Shown here: piece by piece, positions 8,414 to 17,892 of the stretch
Layout of the letters: each line of letters begins with the position of its first letter
Position numbering within the stretch: position 1 is the stretch's first letter
Assembly (NCBI RefSeq): GCF_004116625.1
Contig: NZ_NXIE01000001.1
Coordinates: 248,001 to 312,000, forward strand
Direction of reading: 5' to 3'
DNA length: 64,000 bases
DNA from: Halarcobacter mediterraneus
Lineage (GTDB): Bacteria > Campylobacterota > Campylobacteria > Campylobacterales > Arcobacteraceae
The notes under the pieces: generated by a model
Told to the model about the DNA's origin: nothing
What the model saw: the letters and a program-made list of their open reading frames with translations, nothing else
Databases searched by the model: none
Program-made: the position numbers and the translations under genes

Positions 8414-9607
8414 TTATAGAGAGTTTTTAAATAAAATATAAAATCCCCAAGCAAAATAGACAATGCACCAAGTAGATAAAATCCAAAGTAAAGAGTTAGC
8501 CATTAAAGTAACTGTTTTATCTTTTGAAGCATCAAAATATCCATTGCTTTTACCTACTTTCCATGCCATAGTAGCAATAAAAGTCACTCCCACTCCTCCT
8601 AAAGAAAGAAAAGTTAAAACAAACATACTAATTGAAGCCCATTCAATATTTAGAGGATATTCATAAATGTTATATCCAAAATTATTCATAATATTAAATC
8701 TTAAATATTCTCTAAATCCAGAGATTACTAAAAGAAATACTATAAATAGTAGAGATGTTAGATAACTATTTTTCATTTTATTTGATAATACAATCATAAG
8801 AAGTGTAAAAACTATAATTAAAATAGAGTATATATCAGCAAGTTTATTTATTTGAAAACTCCAAGTAATAAATAGAATAAAACTAATAACAAAGCCACTA
8901 ATAGCAATTTTTGTTCCTATTTCTCTAGTTTTTGTTAAAAAGCTTTCGGAAAACTTTTTAGTAGATTTTAAAAAATCACTATAGTTTTGTAAAAATAATC
9001 CAACGGCTGGAATACTTAAACTCATTAAAAATAAAAATCTAATTGTTTCAGGATTAAAAGTTAAACCTGAAGTATCAACTGTTCCATTTGGAGCATACCA
9101 TTGCATCCATTTCTCAGGTTGAATAGCTTGTACTGAAAATACATGCATTAATAAACCTGCAAAAACCAAAAGGCAGAAAGATATAACTCCAATAAGTTTG
9201 CTTGAAGAAGAACCTTTTTTATTTGCATAATAATACCAATAATACATACTGTATCCTACTAATAAAGTATATATAAAAATCACTACCCAAAGCCCTGATA
9301 AAGTATTAATTGTGTACCAATTAGGATCATATATCACTTGAGTAAATAATAAAGGAGCAACTCCTAAAACTATTAATAAAGAAACACTTAACTTTCCAGT
9401 TTGAAGTAAGTGTGGTGTTATAATTTTCCACGTTTCATCATCTTTTTGTTTATATGTTCCATAAAGTGATAAACCAAGACTTCCTATTGATAAGAATACA
9501 AATAAAGCATGTAAAGCCCAAGTTAATATGTATAAACCTTGAAAAACAACAGGATAAAATGGAACACCTGCTGGATCTCTTAATAAATTTAATATATCAG
9601 CATTCAT
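8414..9607 (-). CDS. CydA-like membrane subunit of a bd-type oxidase-like complex (no cytochrome c domain)
   Basis: A polytopic membrane protein of 397 residues with about nine hydrophobic segments. Its first helix (ALHALFVFLSIGSLGLSLYG) resembles helix 1 of CydA, where the equivalent histidine ligates a heme. A later segment (LIVLGVAPLLFTQVIY) resembles the helix of CydA carrying conserved E99, here glutamine. It starts on the last base of the upstream gene's stop codon, so the two subunits are made together. I infer that it pairs with the cytochrome c-containing subunit as a heterodimer of two CydA-like proteins. It is not an obvious CydB. Function in oxygen or other electron-acceptor reduction is not proven. 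Confidence 0.6.
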   Translation of the reverse strand: MNADILNLLRDPAGVPFYPVVFQGLYILTWALHALFVFLSIGSLGLSLYGTYKQKDDETWKIITPHLLQTGKLSVSLLIVLGVAPLLFTQVIYDPNWYTINTLSGLWVVIFIYTLLVGYSMYYWYYYANKKGSSSSKLIGVISFCLLVFAGLLMHVFSVQAIQPEKWMQWYAPNGTVDTSGLTFNPETIRFLFLMSLSIPAVGLFLQNYSDFLKSTKKFSESFLTKTREIGTKIAISGFVISFILFITWSFQINKLADIYSILIIVFTLLMIVLSNKMKNSYLTSLLFIVFLLVISGFREYLRFNIMNNFGYNIYEYPLNIEWASISMFVLTFLSLGGVGVTFIATMAWKVGKSNGYFDASKDKTVTLMANSLLWILSTWCIVYFAWGFYILFKNSL

Positions 9608-10947
9608 TAATTCTCCTTATTTTGACTTGCAATCCAAGTTGCAATGGCATCAAACTCTTCATCAGGTAAATCAATTCTTGGCATATATGGAATAGCCCCT
9701 GTTGCTAAAGAGTATTGTAAAAATGATTTAATCATATCTTTGTCTTGACCTATAAACTTATCTAATAAAGGTCTAAATTTACCAGTTTTTTCTAAAGAAT
9801 GGCAATTTGAACACGCAATTTTTGTAAGTAAATGTCCAACTTCAAGTTTATTTTCATCAGTTATAGTTTTCAATCTTTCAGGAATCCATACATTTGTTTT
9901 AAGTAAGCCATGTTTTGCAACAATTTCTACTTCATTTTTTATATTTTTCCCAGGTACTTCTCTACCCATAATTTGATTACTATATACATATTGTCCTACA
10001 ACATATGGCTTTCTAATACTTTCTCTTAATTTTTCTCCAGGCCATAAACCAAAAATTGCAACTACAAAAAGCATTGTTATAGAAAAAGCTCTATTTATAA
10101 ACAATGGTTTAAAAATAGCAATAGCAAAATATAAAGAGAATACTACAATTAAAATGGCTTTGTTTCTAATCATATCAGCCATATAGATTTGTAATAGAAG
10201 TTTTGCATTTTCTGGAAGTGTTGTCATATACCACATAAAACAGATTAAAGTAATAAAACCACCAATAAAACTAATAACACCCATTTTTCTTATTAATTCT
10301 ATTTTTAGTTCTTTATTATCTAATGCAGATGCAATAATTAAACCAATTACTCCAGACATCATTATCATAAAACCTATTCTTAAGAATAAATGAGGGAAGG
10401 TTGTTAGACCAAAAAAAGCATCACTTACTGAACCAGTTTGATAAAAAGCATCATTCCCTGGCCACATCATAAAACTAATAATTCCTATAATTAGGAATAA
10501 AGTTCCTACAGAAGCTAAAGCAAAAGCATAAGTTAATTTAAGGTGAGTCTTTCTATTTATTTTATTAATAAAATAAACTAAAGCAAAAACACCAACAACT
10601 TCAAAAACAAAAAATACCCATTCTGTTGCCCAAACCCATACAAAGTTATGTATTAAAGCACTGATTCCCCTTGGACTTGCAGCAGTTGCTGTATACCAAA
10701 TTCCTGGACCAGTTATTGAACCTACAACATATGAAAAGATTAGTAAAAACATTCCATATTTTTTCATATACCCATATAAGTCTGCTCTATCTTCTTTATA
10801 TGCTTTATGTGCAAGAAAAGCAAATAGTAAAGCAGCACCAACAGAAGTATGTGAAGCAAGGATATGAATTGTCCCTGTTATTCCCATAATCCAGGCTGAA
10901 CCTATTTCTGGAAAATAGAAAAGAGGAAACATTCCTATTTGTTCCAT
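9607..10947 (-). CDS. CydA-like subunit fused to a C-terminal cytochrome c domain
   Basis: The N-terminal 330 residues are a multi-helix membrane domain with CydA features: a helix-1 histidine (TGTIHILASHTSVGAALL), a TGPGIW segment at the place of the E99 motif, and ATEWVFFVFEVVGVF, which matches the conserved E-x(n)-FF-x-E helix. The long quinol-binding Q loop is not apparent. The last 100 residues are a mono-heme cytochrome c (ACSNCH, distal Met probably in YMPRID). I start it at the ATG at 10947, which has a strong GAAGGAGAAATT ribosome site; a longer frame to 10986 lacks one. A cytochrome c electron donor is therefore more likely than quinol. Confidence 0.7.
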   Translation of the reverse strand: MEQIGMFPLFYFPEIGSAWIMGITGTIHILASHTSVGAALLFAFLAHKAYKEDRADLYGYMKKYGMFLLIFSYVVGSITGPGIWYTATAASPRGISALIHNFVWVWATEWVFFVFEVVGVFALVYFINKINRKTHLKLTYAFALASVGTLFLIIGIISFMMWPGNDAFYQTGSVSDAFFGLTTFPHLFLRIGFMIMMSGVIGLIIASALDNKELKIELIRKMGVISFIGGFITLICFMWYMTTLPENAKLLLQIYMADMIRNKAILIVVFSLYFAIAIFKPLFINRAFSITMLFVVAIFGLWPGEKLRESIRKPYVVGQYVYSNQIMGREVPGKNIKNEVEIVAKHGLLKTNVWIPERLKTITDENKLEVGHLLTKIACSNCHSLEKTGKFRPLLDKFIGQDKDMIKSFLQYSLATGAIPYMPRIDLPDEEFDAIATWIASQNKEN

Positions 10948-10970
10948 AATTTCTCCTTCAATAATATTTA

Positions 10971-10988
10971 TTTTGCAAAATTGCAAAA
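10971..10988. promoter_or_regulatory. Palindrome upstream of the CydA-like operon
   Basis: TTTTGCAA-AA-TTGCAAAA is a perfect 8-2-8 inverted repeat 24 bases upstream of the start of the CydA-like/cytochrome c gene and about 120 bases before rplI. Its position suggests an operator or a leader hairpin of the oxidase operon. The binding protein is unknown. Confidence 0.4.
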
Positions 10989-11108
10989 CTAAGATGCTAT
11001 GTTAATGCTAGAGTGTTAATTTTGTGTTATTCTTAATTAAATTAATTATTAATTCTTACTTCAAATACTTTATAGTAAAATATTCAACTTTTTGAAAATG
11101 GAGAAATT

Positions 11109-11558
11109 ATGAAAGTATTATTATTAAAAGATGTAAATGGAACTGGAAAAGAAGGTGATGTAGTTGAGGTAAAAGATGGCTATGGTAAAAATTTTTTAAT
11201 TGGAAAAGGTCTTGCTTTACTTGCAACTAATGAAGTTTTAAATAAATATAAAGCACAACAAAGAAAAAAAGCAGAAATTGAAGCACAAGAAATTGCAGAA
11301 GCAAAAGAGTTAGCTGAAAAACTAAATTCTACAAAATTAACTATTAAACATAAAGTTGGAGCTAATGGACATTTAATAGGTTCAGTTACAAATAAGGAAA
11401 TTAGTGAAGAGTTAAGTACTCAATATGGAATTGAACTTGATAAAAAAGCTATTACATTAAAAGCTAAAATAAAAGCAGAAGGTATTTTTGAAGTTGATTG
11501 TAAATTAGGGCATGGTATTCATGCAACATTAAAAGTGGATATTATAGGAGTTCAATAG
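11109..11558 (+). CDS. rplI: 50S ribosomal protein L9
   Basis: L9 binds domain V of 23S rRNA near the base of the L1 stalk. The 149-residue protein has the compact N-terminal domain ([34 protein letters not shown], written here as its two parts [14 protein letters not shown] and [12 protein letters not shown]), a long lysine/glutamate helix (about 40-75) and the C-terminal domain ending [17 protein letters not shown] precedes the ATG. Its last stop base is the first base of the hslV start, so rplI-hslV-hslU form an operon. Confidence 0.97.
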   Translation: MKVLLLKDVNGTGKEGDVVEVKDGYGKNFLIGKGLALLATNEVLNKYKAQQRKKAEIEAQEIAEAKELAEKLNSTKLTIKHKVGANGHLIGSVTNKEISEELSTQYGIELDKKAITLKAKIKAEGIFEVDCKLGHGIHATLKVDIIGVQ

Positions 11559-12094
11559 TGTTTGACGCAACTACTATACTTGCATATAAAGGACAAGGTC
11601 AAGCCGTAATAGGTGGAGATGGACAAGTTACTTTTGGAAATACAGTTTTAAAAGGTAATGCTACAAAGATTAGAACATTATATAAAGATCAAATTTTAGC
11701 AGGTTTTGCAGGAAGTACAGCAGATGCTTTCAATTTATTTGATATGTTTGAAACTCATCTTGAAACAACAAAAGGTGATTTATTAAAAGCAGTTATTGCT
11801 TTCTCTAAAGAGTGGAGAAAAGATAAAGTATTAAGAAGACTTGAGGCAATGATGATTGTTTTAAATAAAGAACATATATTTATTTTATCTGGAACAGGTG
11901 ATGTTGTTGAACCTGAAGATGGAAGTATCGCTTCAATTGGAAGTGGGGGAAATTTTGCTATTTCAGCAGCACGAGCTTTAGCAAAACATTCAGATTTAAA
12001 ACCAATTGATTTAGTAAAAGAATCTCTAATGATTGCTGGAGAACTTTGTATATATACAAATCAAAATATTAAAATTTTAGAAATAGAGGATTAA
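11558..12094 (+). CDS. hslV: ATP-dependent protease peptidase subunit HslV
   Basis: HslV is the proteolytic dodecamer of the HslUV (ClpQY) heat-shock protease. The N-terminus reads [12 protein letters not shown]; aligned with E. coli HslV the catalytic threonine is T5, exposed after removal of a four-residue propeptide. [15 protein letters not shown] and SIGSGG are conserved proteasome-type motifs. Translation starts at GTG, overlapping the rplI stop codon by one base, with TAGGAG upstream. Confidence 0.96.
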   Translation: MFDATTILAYKGQGQAVIGGDGQVTFGNTVLKGNATKIRTLYKDQILAGFAGSTADAFNLFDMFETHLETTKGDLLKAVIAFSKEWRKDKVLRRLEAMMIVLNKEHIFILSGTGDVVEPEDGSIASIGSGGNFAISAARALAKHSDLKPIDLVKESLMIAGELCIYTNQNIKILEIED

Positions 12095-12101
12095 TAAGCT
12101 T

Positions 12102-13430
12102 ATGAATATGACACCCAAAGAAATTGTCCAATTTTTAGATGATTACGTTATTGGTCAAAATGATGCAAAAAAAACAATTGCACTTGCTTTAAGAAATAGA
12201 TATAGAAGAATGAGAGTAAAGCCAGAACTTCAAGAAGAAATTATGCCTAAGAATATTTTGATGATAGGAAGTACAGGTGTTGGTAAAACTGAGATTGCTA
12301 GAAGACTTTCTAAAATGATGGGATTACCATTTATTAAAGTTGAAGCTTCAAAATATACTGAAGTTGGTTTTGTTGGTCGAGATGTTGAATCTATGGTTAG
12401 AGATTTAGTTTATGAATCAATTAATTTAGTGACAAAAGAGTTTGAAGAAAAAATTAAAGATAAAATTGATGAAGAAATAAATAAGCAAATAATTGAAAAA
12501 CTAGTTCCATCTTTACCTGATACAGCAAGTGAAAGTGCAAAAGAATCATTTATTAAGACATTTAATAAAATGGAAGAAAAACTTTTATCAGGAGAACTTG
12601 ATGAAAAGAAAATAGAAATTGAAGTTCCTAAAAAAGCTCATGTAGAAATTATTGATTCCTCAATTCCTATGGATATGAGTTCTATGCAAGAAAGTCTTAA
12701 TAAAATGCTTGGTGGACTTAATAAAGAGAAAATAAAAAAAGAAGTAGCCATTAAAGATGCAAAAGTTTTATTAAAAGATGTAGCAAGTGATAAGCTTTTA
12801 GATCAAGAAGCTATTAAAGTAGAAGCTATAAAAAGAGCAGAAAATGGTGGTATTATTTTCTTAGATGAAATTGATAAAATAGCAACTGGTTCAAAAGCTC
12901 AAAATCAAGACCCATCAAAAGAGGGTGTTCAAAGAGACTTATTACCAATAGTAGAAGGAAGTTCTGTTCATACAAAATTTGGGCAAATTAAAACTGATCA
13001 TATCTTGTTTATAGCAGCAGGTGCATTTCATGTTTCAAAACCAAGTGATTTATTACCAGAATTACAAGGAAGATTTCCCTTACGAGTTGAATTAGATAAT
13101 TTAGATGAGGAAGCTTTATATAAAATTTTAACAAATACAAAAAGCTCTTTATTAAAACAGTATAAAGCTCTTTTAGAAGTAGAAGGTGTTGAATTAGAGT
13201 TTGATGATGAAGCTATACATGCTTTTGCTAAATATTCAGTAACAGCAAATGAAAAAACAGAAGATATTGGAGCAAGAAGGCTTCATACTGTTATAGAAAA
13301 AGTTATTGAAGATATCTCTTTTAATGCAGATGAAAAAAAAGGAGAAAAAGTTTTAGTTGATAAGCAACTTGTTGAAGAAAAATTAGATGATATTGTTGAT
13401 AATGAAGATACAGCAAGATATATTTTGTAA
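12102..13430 (+). CDS. hslU: ATP-dependent protease ATPase subunit HslU
   Basis: HslU is the AAA+ unfoldase partner of HslV. Present are Walker A (GSTGVGKTEIARRL), the pore loop in SKYTEVGFVGRDVE, Walker B (GGIIFLDEIDKIA), sensor-2/GARRL (GARRLHTVIEKV) and the C-terminal DTARYIL that inserts into HslV. The I domain (about 110-240) is of normal length. It begins 7 bases after hslV and is clearly co-expressed. No HspR operator is visible upstream of rplI. Confidence 0.97.
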   Translation: MNMTPKEIVQFLDDYVIGQNDAKKTIALALRNRYRRMRVKPELQEEIMPKNILMIGSTGVGKTEIARRLSKMMGLPFIKVEASKYTEVGFVGRDVESMVRDLVYESINLVTKEFEEKIKDKIDEEINKQIIEKLVPSLPDTASESAKESFIKTFNKMEEKLLSGELDEKKIEIEVPKKAHVEIIDSSIPMDMSSMQESLNKMLGGLNKEKIKKEVAIKDAKVLLKDVASDKLLDQEAIKVEAIKRAENGGIIFLDEIDKIATGSKAQNQDPSKEGVQRDLLPIVEGSSVHTKFGQIKTDHILFIAAGAFHVSKPSDLLPELQGRFPLRVELDNLDEEALYKILTNTKSSLLKQYKALLEVEGVELEFDDEAIHAFAKYSVTANEKTEDIGARRLHTVIEKVIEDISFNADEKKGEKVLVDKQLVEEKLDDIVDNEDTARYIL

Positions 13431-13483
13431 AAGTTTAAATCTAATTTTGATAAAATTGGTAAAAATCTAAAATGGGGAAGAAA

Positions 13484-13789
13484 ATGAAGATCGTTACATT
13501 TAAAGAACTTGATGATTCACTAATTGATAGTAGACATGAAGTTGAATATTTTCAAAGTGGAACAAATGGTAATGCACAAGTAATAATATTAGATATTGAT
13601 ACAATATTTGATTTTGAAGAAAATAAGCATGAAATTTGTGTAGAAGATTTTAAATCAATAGCAATTATTGAAGATGATAGTGATTTTGAAGCTTTTAAAA
13701 ACTTTGGAATAGATGCTTGGATAAAAGCAACAGACTTAGGTGACTTAAATGGTTTATTAAACTTAATTGAAAAGAGGTATTTCTCATAA
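13484..13789 (+). CDS. Conserved hypothetical protein, acidic, about 101 residues
   Basis: I do not recognise a family. The protein is small, soluble and acidic, with alternating strand/helix pattern (KIVTFKELDD, AQVIILDIDTIFDF, FKSIAIIEDDSDFEAF). I place the start at the second ATG (13484), because GGGGAAG lies at the right distance before it; an ATG at 13472 overlaps that ribosome site and would add only MGKK. It stands between hslU and tatD, and its stop codon overlaps the apparent start of tatD, so the two are translationally coupled. Confidence 0.75.
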   Translation: MKIVTFKELDDSLIDSRHEVEYFQSGTNGNAQVIILDIDTIFDFEENKHEICVEDFKSIAIIEDDSDFEAFKNFGIDAWIKATDLGDLNGLLNLIEKRYFS

Positions 13790-14574
13790 TTATAGATTCA
13801 CATTGTCATTTAGACAACAAACAATTTTATGACGATATTGATGAGGTTATATGTCGTGCCTTAGACCATGGAGTAAAAGGTTTCTTAATCCCTGGTGCTG
13901 ACCCTGATGATCTTCCTAAAGCTATGCAATTAGCAGAAAAATATAAAGAAGTATTTTTTTCTGCTGGTGTTCATCCTTATGATATTAAAGCTTATGATAA
14001 AAAAATATTACAAGAATATATTTCTCATCCTAAGTGTATTGCAGTAGGAGAGTGTGGTTTAGATTATTTTAGATTACCTGAAGATGAACAAGAAAAGAAA
14101 GAAGAAGTTCAATTACAAAAAGAAATTTTTATAAAACAAATAGAGTTTGCAAAAGAAGTAAAAAAGCCTTTAATAGTACATGTTCGTGAAGCTTCTAATG
14201 ATTCTAGAACTATATTAGAAAACTATGGAGCAAAAGAGGTTGGTGGTGTTTTACATTGCTTTAACGCAAGTGAACATTTATTACCTTTATCTGAACATAA
14301 TTTCTATTTTGGAATAGGTGGTGTTTTAACTTTTAAAAATGCTAGAAAATTAGTTGAAGTTTTACCTAAAATTCCTAGAGATAAAATTATTTTAGAAACA
14401 GATTGCCCTTATTTAACTCCTCATCCCCATAGAGGAAAAAGAAATGAACCTTTTTACACTACTTTTGTAGCTCAAAAAGTTTCTGAACTTTTAAATTTAG
14501 AACTTAGCGAGGTTGAGAAGCTTACCGTGGATAATACTAAAAATTTATTTAAGCAGTTTTCTACAATTATTTAG
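13789..14574 (+). CDS. tatD: TatD family metal-dependent DNase, apparently starting at AUU
   Basis: TatD-type hydrolases are TIM-barrel metal enzymes with 3'-5' exonuclease activity. The frame encodes the N-terminal metal motif H-C-H directly after I-I-D-S, then GECGLDYF, PLIVHVREA, GVLHCFN and ETDCPYLTPHP, all expected. Between an in-frame TGA at 13768 and the HxH motif there is no ATG, GTG or TTG; the first ATG (13924) would delete the HxH motif. The candidate start is ATT at 13789 (M-I-D-S-H-C-H), sharing its A with the upstream stop TAA, or ATA at 13786, with AGAGG 8-11 bases before. With ATT the length is 261 residues, normal for the family. Confidence 0.85.
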   Translation: MIDSHCHLDNKQFYDDIDEVICRALDHGVKGFLIPGADPDDLPKAMQLAEKYKEVFFSAGVHPYDIKAYDKKILQEYISHPKCIAVGECGLDYFRLPEDEQEKKEEVQLQKEIFIKQIEFAKEVKKPLIVHVREASNDSRTILENYGAKEVGGVLHCFNASEHLLPLSEHNFYFGIGGVLTFKNARKLVEVLPKIPRDKIILETDCPYLTPHPHRGKRNEPFYTTFVAQKVSELLNLELSEVEKLTVDNTKNLFKQFSTII

Positions 14575-14611
14575 ATAAAATATTACCTATTTCACAAAAA
14601 TAGGATAGTAT

Positions 14612-16015
14612 TTGAGAAAACTTGCTTTATTATTTGCCCTTTCATTTTACTCGTACGCTTCGTTAATTGGTTCTAGTTACTCACAAAGAGATTTAAGTAT
14701 TTTAGAAAATTTAGATATTAACCCTTCATTTATTACAGACTATAAACTTCAAAAAGTTTATGAACAATATCAAAGTAAATATAATTCGAATAACTATATT
14801 GAAAAGTTAAATGAGGCTTCTTTATTTGTACCTAAAGTAAAAGATATTCTTAGACAAGAAGGAATACCTGATGTATTTATATATATGGCAATGGCAGAAT
14901 CTAACTTTACAATTGATGCAAAATCAAGAGTGAGAGCAACAGGACTTTGGCAATTTATGAGTGCTACAGGAAGAAGATATGGTTTAGAAAATAATTTATA
15001 TGTTGATGAAAGAATGGACTTAATTAAATCAACAAGAGCTGCTGCAAAATATTTAAATAGATTACATACATTATTTGGGAAATGGTACTTAGCTGCAATA
15101 GCTTATAACTGTGGTGAAGGTAGAGTTATAGAAGCAATTACAAGAGCTACAATAGATTTATATGTTGAAAAAAATCCTAAAATGAAAAATAATGAAAAGA
15201 TTAAAGAATATAGAAAGATAATAAGAGCTTATCAAGAAAGAAGAGTTAGATTTAGAGAACTTAGAAAAGTTTATAATAGAGTTAAGAAATGGGGAATAGA
15301 ACCAGATATTAATGATTTATTAAAAGTTCAAACAGTTGTAAGTAGACAATATATTCCAAGTGAAAGTAGAAGATATATTAGAAAAATTATCTCTTTAGCA
15401 ATGATGAAATCTCAAAGTTTTATAAGACATGATGAAAATTCGCACTTACTTAATATGGGAATTTCAACAACGGTAGCTACTGTTCCTGTTAAAGGTGGAC
15501 TTCATTTAAGAAATATTGCCCAATCAATTGGAATGACTTATGATGAGTTGTTAGGTTTAAATAAGCATATTAAACAATCAATAATTCCTCCTAATGAAGA
15601 GTTATATGAGATTAATATTCCATATAGTAGATTAAGTAGATTCAATGAGAATAAAGATACTATAAAAGATACTCAATATCTAGTACATATAGTAAAAAGA
15701 GGGGATACTTTATATGATCTTTCAAGAAAATATAATATACCTTATAAGATTATAAAAGACTATAATAAATTAAAAACAAATCTTTTGTCATTGAAACAAA
15801 AAATAATTCTTCCTATGCCTAAAAGTATGTACAATAAAATCAAACTTTCAAGTATTAAGAAAAAGGTAAAACAAATTAAAAAATACACTGTTAAAAGTGG
15901 TGACTCTTTATATTCGATTGCAAAAAAATATAAAATTAAAATTGATAAATTAAAAAAAGATAATAATTTAAAAACTTCACTTTTAAGAATAGGAGATAAG
16001 ATTGTTATTCGATAA
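14612..16015 (+). CDS. mltD: Membrane-bound lytic murein transglycosylase with two LysM domains (MltD type)
   Basis: The enzyme cleaves peptidoglycan glycan strands, forming 1,6-anhydro ends, in the periplasm. A signal peptide ([15 protein letters not shown]) is followed by a family-1 SLT domain with catalytic E96 in MAMAESNF and the GLWQFM motif, and then two LysM peptidoglycan-binding repeats (about 345-388 and 424-467; [14 protein letters not shown] and [14 protein letters not shown]). No lipobox is evident. The start is TTG at 14612 with TAGGATAG upstream. It overlaps rlpA by 14 bases, so two cell-wall lytic enzymes are coupled. Confidence 0.9.
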   Translation: MRKLALLFALSFYSYASLIGSSYSQRDLSILENLDINPSFITDYKLQKVYEQYQSKYNSNNYIEKLNEASLFVPKVKDILRQEGIPDVFIYMAMAESNFTIDAKSRVRATGLWQFMSATGRRYGLENNLYVDERMDLIKSTRAAAKYLNRLHTLFGKWYLAAIAYNCGEGRVIEAITRATIDLYVEKNPKMKNNEKIKEYRKIIRAYQERRVRFRELRKVYNRVKKWGIEPDINDLLKVQTVVSRQYIPSESRRYIRKIISLAMMKSQSFIRHDENSHLLNMGISTTVATVPVKGGLHLRNIAQSIGMTYDELLGLNKHIKQSIIPPNEELYEINIPYSRLSRFNENKDTIKDTQYLVHIVKRGDTLYDLSRKYNIPYKIIKDYNKLKTNLLSLKQKIILPMPKSMYNKIKLSSIKKKVKQIKKYTVKSGDSLYSIAKKYKIKIDKLKKDNNLKTSLLRIGDKIVIR

Positions 16016-16817
16016 ATCTTTAAAAATAACTATTTTTAGTACCTTATGTACAACTTTTATTTTTACAGGATGTTCTACAAAAACAACTTCAGGTTATTAT
16101 ATCCCTTTTGTAAGTAAAGAATCTTCTTCGAGCACAAATAGAAATCTTAATCCTTTAGGGGAACAAGAAATTAGAAATTCAAAAGCAATGCATCGTGCAA
16201 CAATGAGACCTTATAAAGTTCATGGGAAATGGTATTATCCTACACTGGCAAAAGTAGGGGATTCTCAAAAAGGTATTGCATCTTGGTATGGACCAAATTT
16301 TCATGCTAAAAAAACCTCTAATGGAGAAGTTTATGATATGCATGCAATGACTGCAGCTCATAAAACTTTACCTATGAATACTATGGTAAAAGTAGATAAT
16401 TTAGAAAATGGGAAGTCAACTATTGTAAGAATAAATGATAGAGGACCTTTTATTACTGGAAGAATTATTGATTTATCAAATAAAGCTGCTCATGCAATCA
16501 ATATGGTTGGAAAAGGAACTGTTAGTGTAAAAATTACGGTTCTTGGGTTTAATGCTAAAATTGCAAAAACAAAAGAAGAAAAACAACAAACAGCAAGTGT
16601 TGGAAGATATTATGTTCAAGTTGGTGCTTTTAGTAAACTTGAAGGTGCAAAAATTACAAAAAGAAAATTTGAGTTAATTTTAGAAGATAGATATAGTGTT
16701 ATAATTAAAAGTACAGATTTAAATAGAGTTTGGATTAGTGGTTTTAGGTCTGAAGAAGAAGCACAGGATTTCAAAGAAGCAAATGGATTAAGTGGTGCAT
16801 TAATTATTGCAAAATAG
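16002..16817 (+). CDS. rlpA: Septal ring lytic transglycosylase RlpA, lipoprotein with SPOR domain
   Basis: RlpA cleaves denuded glycan strands, usually at division sites. A signal peptide ends in the lipobox FTGC (C24). The double-psi beta-barrel covers about 90-180 ([30 protein letters not shown], with the catalytic-type aspartate in NDRGPF). A SPOR domain at 200-271 ([14 protein letters not shown]) would direct it to septal peptidoglycan. The start is TTG, overlapping the MltD-like gene. hisB follows after 8 bases. Confidence 0.92.
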   Translation: MLFDKSLKITIFSTLCTTFIFTGCSTKTTSGYYIPFVSKESSSSTNRNLNPLGEQEIRNSKAMHRATMRPYKVHGKWYYPTLAKVGDSQKGIASWYGPNFHAKKTSNGEVYDMHAMTAAHKTLPMNTMVKVDNLENGKSTIVRINDRGPFITGRIIDLSNKAAHAINMVGKGTVSVKITVLGFNAKIAKTKEEKQQTASVGRYYVQVGAFSKLEGAKITKRKFELILEDRYSVIIKSTDLNRVWISGFRSEEEAQDFKEANGLSGALIIAK

Positions 16818-16825
16818 GAACAAAT

Positions 16826-17398
16826 ATGATAGAAATTAATAGAAAAACAAAAGAAACAGATATTAAATGTAAATTAGATATTCAAGGGAATGGAACTTCA
16901 AATATAAATACTGGAGTTGGTTTTTTTGATCATATGTTAGAAGCACTTTCAAAACATAGTGGTATAGATATTGATTTATCATGTGAAGGTGATTTACATA
17001 TTGATGCACATCATACTGTAGAAGATTGTGGTATTGTTTTAGGGAAAGCTTTAAAAGATGAGATTTTCCCAATTAAAAATGTAGAAAGATATGGTAATGC
17101 TACTGTTGTTATGGATGAAGCTTCTACTACCTGTGCTTTAGATTTATCTAATAGACCTTTTTTAGTTTATGAAGTGAATTTAAGTGGAAAAGTAGGAGAG
17201 TTTGATGTTGAACTCGCTGAAGAATTTTTTCATGCTATTGTTATGAATTCAGGTCTTACTTGCCATATAATAAATGAAAGAGGAAGAAACAAACATCATA
17301 TTTTAGAAGCCAGTTTTAAAGCTTTTGCTGTTGCTTTAAGACGAGCAATGGCTAAAAATGAAAAACTAGGAGTTCCTAGTACAAAAGGTGTTTTATGA
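16826..17398 (+). CDS. hisB: Imidazoleglycerol-phosphate dehydratase
   Basis: HisB performs the dehydration step of histidine biosynthesis using manganese. The 190-residue protein is the monofunctional form with no phosphatase domain. Metal-binding motifs are visible: GFFDHMLEALSKHSG, DAHHTVEDCGI, EFFHAIV and KHHILEASFKAFA. It overlaps kdsC by 4 bases (ATGA). No other his genes are nearby, so histidine synthesis is scattered in this genome. Confidence 0.96.
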   Translation: MIEINRKTKETDIKCKLDIQGNGTSNINTGVGFFDHMLEALSKHSGIDIDLSCEGDLHIDAHHTVEDCGIVLGKALKDEIFPIKNVERYGNATVVMDEASTTCALDLSNRPFLVYEVNLSGKVGEFDVELAEEFFHAIVMNSGLTCHIINERGRNKHHILEASFKAFAVALRRAMAKNEKLGVPSTKGVL

Positions 17399-17892
17399 TT
17401 GAGTTACTTGTTCTTGATGTTGATGGAACTTTGACTAATGGACAAATAACTTATACTAATAGTGGAGATGAATTAAAATCCTTTGATGTTGCCGATGGTT
17501 TGGCAATTGCTACTTGGACGAAGAAACTTGGTAAAAAAGTAGCTATTATTACAGGAAGAACTTCTAAAATAGTAGAAACAAGAGCAAAAGACTTAAATAT
17601 AACTCATCTTTATCAAAAAGTTGATAATAAAGATGAAGTTCTAGAAAATATTTTAAAAGAAGAAAATTTATCTTGGAATCAAGTTGCTGCAATTGGTGAT
17701 GACTTGAATGACTATAAAATGTTAAAAAAAGTTGGTCTTTCTTTTACTCCTGCAAATGGTTCAAAATATATTAAAGATATAGTGAATATACAATGTAAAG
17801 CTTTTGGTGGAAGTGGTGCAGTAAAAGAAATGATAGAATATATTATAAAAGAAGATGGAATTGAAGAGGAATATGTAAATTCATGGTTGTAA
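17395..17892 (+). CDS. kdsC: 3-deoxy-D-manno-octulosonate 8-phosphate phosphatase
   Basis: KdsC dephosphorylates KDO-8-P, giving KDO for the LPS inner core. It is a small capless HAD phosphatase of 165 residues with DVDGTLTNG (nucleophile D8, acid/base D10), ITGRTS and AAIGDDLNDYKML. It is coupled at both ends (hisB 4-base overlap, lptC 10-base overlap). The order kdsC-lptC-lptA is the classical LPS assembly arrangement. Confidence 0.93.
   Translation: MIELLVLDVDGTLTNGQITYTNSGDELKSFDVADGLAIATWTKKLGKKVAIITGRTSKIVETRAKDLNITHLYQKVDNKDEVLENILKEENLSWNQVAAIGDDLNDYKMLKKVGLSFTPANGSKYIKDIVNIQCKAFGGSGAVKEMIEYIIKEDGIEEEYVNSWL

Noticed and set aside
13924-14574. TatD starting at the first ATG (13924)
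   Set aside because: This would remove the H-C-H metal-binding motif encoded just upstream in the same open frame and leave no ribosome site.
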